Part shown: positions 14,240 through 26,200 of the stretch, piece after piece
How positions within the stretch are numbered: the stretch's first letter is position 1
Layout of the letters: each line of letters opens with the position of its first letter
Assembly (NCBI GenBank): GCA_038501625.1
Contig: JAZAYU010000174.1
Location: forward strand, 1,070,420 to 1,134,419
Source: Corbicula japonica
Lineage: Eukaryota > Mollusca > Bivalvia > Venerida > Cyrenidae
DNA length: 64,000 nucleotides
Direction of reading: 5' to 3'
The notes under the pieces: model-generated
Seen by the model: the letters and a program-made list of their open reading frames with translations, nothing else
Databases searched by the model: none
What the model was told of the DNA's origin: nothing
Translations under genes and position numbers: made by a program

Positions 14240-17200
14240 CACCACCAACAACACCACCACCACTAACAACAACACCACCACCAACAACAACACCATCACC
14301 ACCACCACCAACACCACCACCACCAACAACACCACCACCATGAACAACACCACCACCACCACCACCACCAACAACTACAGCACCACCATTAACAACAACA
14401 ACACCAACACCACCAACACCACCAACAACAACAACACCAACACCACCACCAACAACAACACCAACAACAATATCAATACCACCACCAACAACAACACAAA
14501 CACAAACAACAACACCACCACCACCAACAACAACAACAACACCACTAACAACAACAACACCATCACCACCACCAACAACACCACCACCAACAACAACACC
14601 ACCACCAACAACAACAACAACAACACCACTAACAACAACAACACCATCACCACCACCAACAACACCACCACCAACAACAACACCAACAACAACACCACCT
14701 CCAACAACAACAACACCACCACCACCAACAACACCAACACCACCACCACCAACATCAACAACACCACCAACAACAACACCAACACAAACAACTACACCAC
14801 CACCGCCAACAACAACAACACCACCAACAACAACACCATCAACAACAACACCACCACCAACACCACCACCAACAACACCAACACCACCAACAACAACACC
14901 ACCACCACCAACAACATCATCACCACCACCAACAAACCACCAACAACACCACTACCACCACCAACACCACCACCAACACCACCACCAACAACAACACCAA
15001 CAACAACACCAACAACAACATCAACACCACCAACACTAGCACCGACAACAACACCACCACCACCAGCAACACCAACACCACCACCAACAACAACACCAAC
15101 AACATCAACACCACCACCAACAACAACATCAACACCACCACCAACAGCAATAACAACCAACACCACCACCACCAGCAACAATACTACCACCACCACCACC
15201 AACAACACCAACAATGCCAACACCAACAACACAACCACCAACAACAACACCAACAACAGCAACAACACCACCACCACCAACAACAACACCACCACCAACA
15301 ACAGCAACCAGCATACCATACTGTACTTCACCACGCCACACAACTATAGGTGGGCAAAGATAGTGGGTTGATGGGTGTGGGATCAGGGGTTTATGGGCTG
15401 GGTTGTGTAAACCCTAAAAAAAATCTACAAGAATAAATTAAGTGTTATTTATTGATTTATGGATTAAGAAACTTTTGTTCATGTGTGTTTGTTGGGGGTG
15501 TCATAAACTCCTGAATCACTCCCCAGTTTAAATGAAGCCCAGTTACAATGTGCTTAATAATTCTGACTTTTCGAATAGTCGAGCGTGCAGTCGTTTCCGA
15601 CTGGCTCTTGTTAAAGATAAATATTATTATTGATGTCAGTGATTTTTCTTTTAAATCCATTGACATTCCATGAAAATATGTTGATAGGGAGCTCTTCCTG
15701 GCATCCCTTATGTTCCCTTTCGGCACTTCCCGGTTTGTATTCATCATTGTCAATGAGAAATTTCTTGCCGATGAACTTTATTTGCTTTCCTGCTCGTTTG
15801 GCCTCCTCCATTTTGTGGTAGAGGGGTTTCCTTGCCTCTCGTACTGCTCGTGGGAGCTGCGCTCCGACTCCGCGGCCTGCCTCATTTCGCCCGTGGCTTC
15901 AAATGAAGCTGAGCGCACCCGTTCCCTCTGCTCCTGATAGCGAAATGTCGCTTATATGGGGCGGGCCTTATCACCACTCTTTTTGCCTTGTCTATGTATT
16001 TTCTCAAACACGAGTGAGTCTGCATCGTCCATGTTCAATTTCTCTTTGCAGAGCTTTTTCATTAAGTCCTGACAGATTTCAGTACTCCCTTCTTCAGGTA
16101 TGCTGTAGAACAAAAGATTTTTTTGCAAAGACTGCATCTCAAGATTAATGACCGTTTCCTTCATTTGTTATTTTTGTTCAGCCAGGGATTGCGTTTTTTT
16201 CTCTAGACTGTGTATATCCTTTTTGAAAGTTTCTATTTCGTGTTTTACATGATTAAGGTCCCTTTTTGTATCCTCACCTTCTTTTGCCGCGAATTCACAG
16301 AATCTTGCAATGTCACTGAGAAGCACCTCTAGGGATTTGAACTTTGACTCTAAGTCAGTGATTTTCATGTTAATACTGTTAACAGTTTTATCAATTTTCT
16401 CAACAGATTGCAGTTTTTGCTTTACAAATTTTATGTCATCCAGTAACTCTGTGGCCCATTATGGAGTGGTTTTTATGCAAATATTTATATATTACTTAAT
16501 GACATTTCCAACTTAAATGATGACAATTCCAAATAAATTATGGCATTTTGAACTTAGATGATGGCATTTGTAACTTGTGTTATGACACAACTTGCGTGAT
16601 GACAATTGTAATTTGCATGATGATCTTTGCAATTTGCCTGATGACAATCGCAGTTTGCGCGATGGCACTTTCAAGAGACAAATTGATTATGAATATCTTT
16701 TAACATGCATTGTATATTAATCATTTAAAACTCTTAAATCTACATGATACAATTTAAAACAATTCAAATAAAATTTAACAAGAAGAATTACAAACTATGA
16801 AGATACCACAATGGATGTTACAAATATCATAACAGATGTTGTATGAAAGCTTTAATTCAAATTCTGGCGTTAGGTGGGGTAAATCCGTCGCTTTACGAAG
16901 AAGTACGAAAACAAGCCGAATACTCGAAAGTAGCAAGAGTTGCGTCCCTTTGCTTCCATGCTGTAGTTTAGGTCAGCGTTCACTATTGCGTTTCCCTATA
17001 TGTTCTATATAGAGTTTTGGGAGTCTCCTTGATTTATTTATTCTTAGACAATATCAGGCATGGTCTTCTGATGAAATTTGAATATAAATCTACATAAAAA
17101 AATAGATGAAATACCACCATGACCGTAGGTTTCCACCTCAGATTTCACTTTGAAGACTACCACCCTTGCCTGTAGCTTACACACAGGCATGATATTTTAA

Positions 17201-20200
17201 ACAACTAATTTGTTTGGCTTGGCCTTAAATGCTTCTAAACAGAGTCATTTTTGTATCCCCACCCCATGAAAAAATACAAAAAAAAAGACATTTTCTGGCT
17301 ATTATTTCAATACATTTTCACTACCTGCAAGATCAAATCCCTGAATTTTATATAAAAAGCAGCTATAAACATATTTATCCAAACACAGTCTATTTAGTAT
17401 CATTCTGCACTTAAAATACACAGCCATGACTTTTGTGGAAACCAAAACATGGTGAAAATCCATAAGAAAATGACATTTTGATGCATTTGGAGTGGAAATC
17501 ATTCATTTCATGAGACTGTTTTTACTAAGTTCTTCCAGTTGTCATATAAAATGTGTTTTTATGCATGAAAATAAACAATACACCTTGACTGGACTCTGCT
17601 ATTTACCCAGGCGCTTGTTTTTGCCCTGAAATGCCTCTAGGATGTCATTCCTCATAGGTAATCCTATATCAAAATCCCATGAAATAAAGAATTATCAGAT
17701 CCAAAAGGTTTAAAAATAGTAATTATGCATGAAATGATTAAATTATTATGTAATTCAATTGCTCTGATTGTATAATAAAGCATATTTCATCAAATAACCT
17801 TTGAAGACTGAAACAATGACAACCCTGCAAAGAAGGGAGCTAACTCAGTAAAAACGGCGCATTATATTTCCGGACGTAGACGATCTTTACCGATTCACTG
17901 TACGAACAAAGCCGAAGACGACACAACAGCGCCCCCTGTTGTCATAATGTGAAATGCTGTAATCGCGCAAATATTGGAGTTTCATTATGTCAGTTGCTTA
18001 CTTATTGCTGCGAGCTTCCTTGTGACTGATGACATACATCATCGTTGAAGCCAAAACTGTATTGTGCGATTATCGTTATGAAAAGCCAAATATGCAAGAA
18101 GGGCGCAGCACTTTAAATGGCTGAATTCGTTTTATCAGATATGATACATAAAATGAACCAGATCAACATAATGAATATACAAGCAAGCATCGTCCTTGTT
18201 TAACCAATGATCGTGCATATTGTAGTAAGCATCATGCTTCTTATAACAAACATCATCATTGATGAAATTTAATCACCAGTCAAACTACAAATGCCTTCAT
18301 GCAAGTTGAAAATGTCATAACTCACTTTATTATTATTTGCTCAAATACCTCTCCATAGCCCATGACGGCGGCGATGCATGAGAATTGATAGTCGATATTT
18401 TTGGTGGACTTGGCATATAGGGAGGGAGTGAAAGATCATAAGGGGTTTGCGAATAAGCCATGCTCATATGGTTCATAACACTCCAATCATAAGGAAAACT
18501 ACCTACAGGTCTCTGTGGCTCATTTATCCTATACACAGATTCATCATTTTGTTTACTCTTTTTATTTTTAGTTTGGTCTTTGATCACTGCACTATTAACC
18601 GAGGATTTCGTGCTGACCGTGTAACTATCGTCTAACAACGACGTAGCTTCTCGATTATTTTTTATCTCTTTCTATGATTCCACAAAAGTTTTCTGTATTA
18701 TTTCACTTACAGACATTTACACACTTAGTTTACCTTCAAATAATAAAAAAAAAATCACCAAAGTTGTTTTGAGAAAAAACAAAACAAATTTTTATCCTTT
18801 TTTCCAGCGTAGTAAAATCATGTTTTCACCGTCTAAATCACGTGGCCAATCTTCTATATTTGAAATAAATGCAAATCATGGTCTTTTGTTACACATTACA
18901 CTCCGATATATATTTTCTGTGTATATTACCTGATTTATATAATTAAAAAAAATAAATATTCACCATTGATAAAATAATTAAAAACATCAAATTGTGTCTA
19001 GCCTTTTGCAGTGCGTTCTGTATGCATGTACCTCTTTTAGATGTGACTTGTTAGCAACAGTTTAACTATGCGACCTGTTTCTTGAAAGTGTATGACTTTG
19101 CAAAAGAAGGATATCATAAAAGTGTCATGCATTGTGTCCGTATTGTGTCCGTTTGATATTTAATAAGTGTTTTCTGACACAGTAGATTTACTGAATGGTG
19201 CTAGTAATAGTTCAATTGAGGTAAACATTGTCATTTGTTTGTAAAATATTGTGTTTTTATGCCATAAACGATAATGTTGGCAAGTACTTCCGAGTTTTCA
19301 AATTTAATATAATCAAACATCCGATAACAGTGATATTTACAAATATACTGTAAAATGTGTTAAGTGTTTACATTTTGCAACCATTGTCTGAAGAAAAGTG
19401 CTAAGATATCTGAAGCTGTTTGGTACTGTAAACTGGTATAAATATACATGTTTTTAAGTTATATCGTGATCTTTAAAACATATAAATCATATTTAAAAAA
19501 AACTAATAATATTCAGAGACGCGCGCGTGTAGAAATAACGATGAGCTCCAAAGAAGTTTTGTACCAGTTTGGAGATTTTTGTTGCTACAAAAACAGGTGC
19601 TGTCGGCTTCAGTTTTATTCCTTGCTGTTTTTACATGCATCTTTACATGTATCACTGTTTGTATCACGTGATGCTTACGTGAGCGACATATTAAAAATCA
19701 ATACTTTTTTGTCCAGTTTGACGCAGATTCACACCACTTGTGGGAAATGAAATTTGATGACGAAAATGATTATTTTGATTGTGCTGTTATTTTCGTGAGT
19801 GATTTTACAGTATTTCAGAAAATATTCAGTATTTTAGTTGTGAAAGCTGTCAAAAATATTAAAAATAACTTGATCAACCATAACCTATTATGACTATGTT
19901 TTCTTCTATTTTAGTGATAGAACGTGTATTGCAAAAGAAGCATACAATAAATGACCACGCTGTTAGAGTTCAAAGGTATCAACATTGCATTGGACGCTCA
20001 GAAGGTGAAATAATTGAGACAAAGCTGCATATACCTGATCCAATTACTGTTAAAGACTGCGAAGTTTATAAAATTAAATTTCTGAATTACTCCGCTGCCA
20101 GTAAACAAACACTAGAGCAGCAACTAAAAGATTCTTTTACTTCGATAAAATGGTCTGAAGATACGGAAGATATTATTTTGATCTGTACATTAACAAAATC

Positions 20201-23200
20201 TGTGAAAAATTGCCATAAATTAGCAAAAGAGTGGTCACAAAAGGCAAAACAAACATTGAGCGCTTTTATGGAAAGCATCGCAGTATACAAAACAACAGTC
20301 TCACAAGATATTTGGGAAAAGGCTACCGTAGAAATCTGGAATATTACTATAAGCAATCCCGAAGCGGTTGCTGTTTTTCAAGACAGGAAAGAATGCAGTA
20401 TCAATGTTGTAGGGCTACCGGATTGCGCAAAAGAAGTATCAAACAGAGTTGAAGATATCACTAACCAGATCGCAGCAAAACTGGAAGAAGAACGACACAC
20501 AATTGAGGAAGTTATAACAACTCTCAATCAAATAGATACAAAACTGCTTCTTGCAGACAAATTTCCGAGAAAAATAGAGGAGAAATTTATGAGCGTGAAA
20601 GTAAAAATAAATCTGGATCATAATCAAATCGTTTTTAAAGGACAGGCTGCAAAAGTAACAGAAGCAAAGCTAAAAATGTATGAAATGAAAAACGCATTTG
20701 GATACAGAAATAAAGCAGGTTTACCAATGATTACCAGCGAATTACTGCTAGAAAAAGAAACAAAACAACACATTGTCAGAAAGCTAAAAGCTGGAAATAT
20801 TACAGCAGTTTGGGAAGTAGGAAATGGTTTGTTGCACGTATGTTGTACATCAGAGAACCAAAGTAATGAAAGTTTAAGCATCATTGAGAACTCAGTACTT
20901 GAAAATATTATAGGACTGAAAAAGGAATCATTATTGGTTATTAACTCAGAATTATGGCAAACTAGAATTATGGAAATCCATCAGATGTATCCAGGCAGGT
21001 GCAGAGTACGTGTTTCTGACGATAAACAAAGAGTTCATGTGTGCGGAACTGACGATATTTTCTTTACCGTTTTAGATACGGTGAAAAAATTCATTCGACT
21101 CAATACTGTACATGAAATCAAAGTTCCATGTGATAAGATTGTCAGTCGTTTGATTGAACGTCATTACAAAGACGACATTGCCAAAATTGCAATAGATTTA
21201 CAAAATTTTCATGTTCAGATAACGTTCTTAGAGGCGTTGCGATGCTTTGAAATTAGCGGAACCGAAGATGGTATTGAAGAGGCCAAAAAGAAATTATTAG
21301 GACTTTTAAGTAAAGTAAAACGCCGAGAACATGAAGTTGACAAACCTGGTCTTGACAAACATATGCAGACTCCTAAAGGAAAAGAAATTTTAAAAACAAT
21401 AGAAAATACTGTAAAATGTGTTGTTACTGTCAAAACTACAAACGAAAAGGAAGAAGAATGGGACTATGATACGAATAGGACCCTTCCAGTGGATAGTTCA
21501 GTTTCTAAGAATATTAGTGTAACAAAAATTGTTGCCAGGTGCAAGGTTTTTAATTCCAGGAACATCTTCGTCATGAAGGGAGATATTACTGATCTGAAGG
21601 TTGATGTACTTGTGAATCCAGCAGATGATTCTTTATCATTATCAGGTAGCCTGGAGAGAGAAATCGTATCAAAAGGTTAGAATTAAGTCTCGATTATTAT
21701 TTGCATTACGAAATGCAAGTTGTTACATTTATTTTCTGCTATCTATCATTTTGATTAAATGTTACTTTTTTCAGTATTCAGTACTTAATAAGGTATCAGT
21801 TTCCATAATATGCATCGCTGTATTATTTAGACTTAAGACTATTCACTTTTGACAATTTAAGGTCAGGGTAACGTACGAATACGAATAAAATATTACATTA
21901 CGTTTCAATATCTCTGTAATTATGTACTTTCAGGTGGAGAAAGAATAAGAAATGAATGTGCGGAGTTCATCAAACGGGAAGGAAAATTAGAGGAAGGAGA
22001 GATTTTTATGAGCTCGGCGGGAAATTTAAACTCGCAACACATAGTGCATTTGAGAGGACCTCTTTGGAGAGGAGGGATACAGAAAGAGGAGGAAATGCTT
22101 AAAGAGTCAGTTTCCAAATGCCTTCAGCAAGCTACCGTTAAGAATGCAACCTCAGTGGGCATTCCTGCAATATGTTGCGGCAGTTTCGGGTAAAATATTT
22201 TCTAAAGAAATATGCATGACTGATTTGTCTAGGATATTTGATCATATTTGATAACACGATCTTTTCGAAAATCTTGACTTCTTTCAATCAGAATATTCAA
22301 CATGTTATAAAGGTTAAATTTCACAAAGGGTTTACAAGTTCTAATATATTCACATGTGGCAAAGGCGGTAACCCCTCGGGTGTTTTCTTTCTCGTTAATT
22401 GTTTCTGGTGTATATTTTGAAATTGATCATTTTATTACCCATTCTCTTTTTTCCTGTCTACTGGCTGGCAGTATCTTCTGGATAGGGCTAATCCTGATAT
22501 GCATATCTCATTTTTTAAGTAAACTTTTTTATTTCTTTTCGCAGCTTGGAAGTTTGTTCATATGAGAATCATACGAGAAAAGTATGAGTTTTGTTCATTA
22601 TTTGCCTTTAACCGTTCCAAGGCGGCTATTTCATCAAAGTCGAATTACTAATCAATGTAAATGATCACATTATAAACACATGTTTTTGCTTCTCATTTGT
22701 TGTGTGGGGAGACTCCTCTGTTTTCTGAATGTAGTTATTCATGATATGAATATTTCACTTCATTTTTATAATAATTACCTTTTATATATTAACCGTACTT
22801 TTATATGTTTTGTAAATTATAGCCATTTATAAAAGCTTTGTTCTTATTTTTTAGTTTTCCAATAAAGTGCGAGGCAAATGCGATTGTAAAAGCTGTGAAA
22901 AACTTCTTCCTCGAAGTTCAAGACAGCCCAGTAATAGATGTGTACCTATGCGACGTAAAAGACAGCACTGTTGAAGCATTTATCAGTGCTCTATGTCTCG
23001 AAGAAGGCGAAAGCAACGTTCAAAGACTGTCTACAAAGTCAGGTTAATATAAAATAGTAGTTGATAAGAAGTTTATTCATAGTTTATTGATATTACAGGC
23101 ATCTAGATGGTATCTAATGAAACCTATTAATGAAAATTCTATTAATGAAAATTAAAACATGACCAATTATTAAACTACACAAGGATCCCCCATAATGTGA

Positions 23201-26200
23201 TTAAAAACGTCAACTTGATCGAGAGCGTTTACAAATATCATCCATTAAAGTATGTGTTTATCTTAAATGAAATCTTATTGTTTTAGGTTCTGCACCGGAA
23301 GTGCCAAAAAGCATGCCGCCAAAACTATCAAAGAAAAGTCAAGAAAAAGTTAATGTGTCACAAATTAACAAAGTACACGTCGGAAATGTTACTGTGTCAT
23401 TGATACATGGCGGAATTGCAAAACAACAGGTCTGTCAATGGAACTGAGTATTGTGTAGCATATCACTAAGATAATTAATTGTGTGTTAAGGCATCGCCAC
23501 ACTCCTCCCAATCCTATTCATCGGTAAAATAAAAATCATCAAATCTCAGTAATGCCAAAATGCCATTCAATGAAACTTTGCTCAAATGAAGGTTACTAAT
23601 GTATCTTTATTTTGCATACAGTAAGACAAAATAGAAAAGTAAAGAAACAAAGCTAGACCTAAAAATTCCTTGAATTCTATTTACATAAATTCACAAAAAC
23701 TACGCGATGCAGAACATAACTTTAAATTCCCTCGTGAGCGCAATGATACTGACAAGAAAATGTTGTGTACTTTGTAAAAAACGTTCAACTATTAAAAGAG
23801 AAATCAGTGATTGTCATCTGTTTACGCGACCAGGAAATTGAAGGTCAAACACACTTTTACTAATATCTCGTAAAGTTTACATAAGTAAATCATGAGGACA
23901 CAATAAATTGTTGTCAGTATCATATTACTCATGTGGGCATTTAAAATGATGTTTGTGTTCTTTAGTGTTTGTGAATTTATGTAAATAGAAGTTGAGGTAA
24001 TTTTTAGATCTCGCTATTTTTCTTTACTATTCTAATATGTCTTACCATCTGTAAAATAAAGATACATTAATAACATTCACTTGTGCAAAGTTTCATTTAA
24101 CAGCATTTTGCCGTTATTGAGATTTTGATAATTTTCTTTTTATCGATGAATAGAATTGGGAGGAGTGTGGCAGGCGCTTAACTCATTATAATTATGATAT
24201 TCAATTTACTTTTGCGAGAAACATTCATACTTTCATAACGTAGAACTTTTTTGTTCAGGTTTGGCAGTCATTTTATTAACAACATCATCAATTACTAAAC
24301 ACAAATTGTTTCCCTGACGTTTGATTTCAATCTGACTAGAGTCTTTGAATAAGCCACGAATCGTTTAACATAATATTGCTGTGTAACGAATTTGTAACTC
24401 GATAAATATTTACTTACAGGTCAATGTTATCGTGAATACAATAGCAAACAACCTCGACATGAAGAAGGGAGCAGTGTCGGCCTCGTTGTTGCAAGCTGCC
24501 GGGCCTGATCTGCAGCAAGAATTGCAAACAAAATATCCTAACGGCTTAAAGGATGGTGAATTCGCAATTACATCAGGTCAAAAGCTGAAATGTTCTATGA
24601 TCATTCACTGTACTTTAGGAAACTGGGATAAACAAAACACAGACGGATCGAAACAGGTTCCAGTATATTATGCTCCATTTTTCTCTTCCCAATCGATGTA
24701 TTTATTATTGTGGTAGTATATTTCCTATAAATGTTAAAATAAAAAAGAAAGGGAAATTCAGAAACCCTTGGACAAAATGGACATACAAACTACCATAATC
24801 CCATAATACTATATTATAATTGCAAAATTATTTTTAAAAATCCGGAGAGTGCTTATAAAACCTGTCACAACCGTCTTTTAAACTATGTATAACGGTCCAA
24901 GCCATGACTGGGATAGGAATTACTTTATTATGGGGAGTTAAGGTATCGCAAACATTGCAAATGGTGAAAACAGGCTCAAATTTAAAAAAAAAATGAATTT
25001 TGGGGAAAATACTTATTGCCACCTCGATTTTAGTAAATAAATGTATTTAGCTATGGATGTAGTAAATGTTTGCAAGCTTAGTTTAGTCTAATTGATGTTC
25101 TAAATACCAAGCACATACTAAAACAAAATAAAAACCATTTGCATGAGAACTCTGAAATTCACGAACAATATACCAAAGCAACTCATACTTGAAATAAGTA
25201 TATGCTGGTCTACAATGTTTAGTTCCAATTCGTCAATATAATGTTAGGGTTTTCAAGAAATTCAAGGAAATCGTACTTCCTGGTTCAAAGTGAAAGTAGG
25301 TTCAACTAGACTCGTATGTTAAATGTTACATATAGTTATCAGAATAGAAGAAAAGTCAAGATACATTAAACACGGATTTTATAGATACATCTTTTTTAAA
25401 TTATTTCTTCAAAAGTCAAGTAACAAACTAGTATTTTCTGTCGTTAAATTATAAGGAAAGGAAAACATGATTATTTATACTCAGAACTTGAAAATTATTG
25501 TCTCTGTTGTCACACGTTCTTTACAAAGTGGAAGATAACTATAGCATGAATCACCAAACTAAATGTATTTAGAATTTTTAAAAGGCTTTACGAAAGCTGA
25601 TGGCAGACTGTTTGGCGGAAGCGGAGAAAAACAAGTTTGTATCAATTGCCTTCCCTGCTGTCGGAACCGGAAATCTGGGATTCCCACGTGATGTGGTTGC
25701 AACTGAGATGTTTAGTAACGTATTCGCCTTTGCAGCAGCTAGTCTTAAGGAAGTGCAGTTTATTGTTTACGATAAGGATACCCCAACAATAAAGGTACCA
25801 ACTTTTACTATTTAAAAATTATTTAATCTTTTGTTATGATATTTCCTCCTTATACAGTTTAATGACAACAGCTCTTTAATATGCAACAACATGAACAATT
25901 AAGAGATAGATAAACATATTCAGGGGCGTAGGCAAGTTTTGGATATTGGGGCGGCGATTTTTTTTTAAAGATTAAAGAGTGAAAGTTCAAATAAGAGGCG
26001 CAGGACTTGTTATTCGGTTTGTATATGACTCGACAATCTTATGACAATCAAATTAAACATAATTTGTTTTGTTCTTGCATTTCGAATCTCAATAAATAAT
26101 TAAAAAATAACAAAATATTTATTTCATGTGTCATAGGGTAAATTCAGATGTATGAACAGATCGTAGCTGACATGATCTGTGGTAAAACTTAGCCGCAAAA

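Larger units (their letters stand above)
12516..15611 (+). mobile_element. Helentron-like element, copy 3, with a two-letter A/C expansion
   Basis: The 5' end has AGCTCGACTATTCGAA at 12521. At the 3' end TTCGAATAGTCGAGC (15570-15584) is followed by stem CAGTC/GACTG (15588-15603) and GGCTCTTGTT. The centre has six or more tandem units of about 165-176 bp (starts near 12612, 12780, 12955, 13131, 13431 and 13596), followed by ACTAC and ACCAC microsatellites and 1.15 kb of AAC/ACC triplets. It separates two LINE halves. Confidence 0.7.

Noticed and set aside
14792..15343. Gly/Val-rich minus-strand protein
   Set aside because: It is an antisense translation of the A/C triplet repeat.
14340..15371. 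A 343-codon plus-strand ORF (Thr/Asn-rich) and matching minus-strand Val/Leu-rich ORFs
   Set aside because: They are translations of the AAC/ACC repeat in different frames. There is no other sequence content and no splice or start context.
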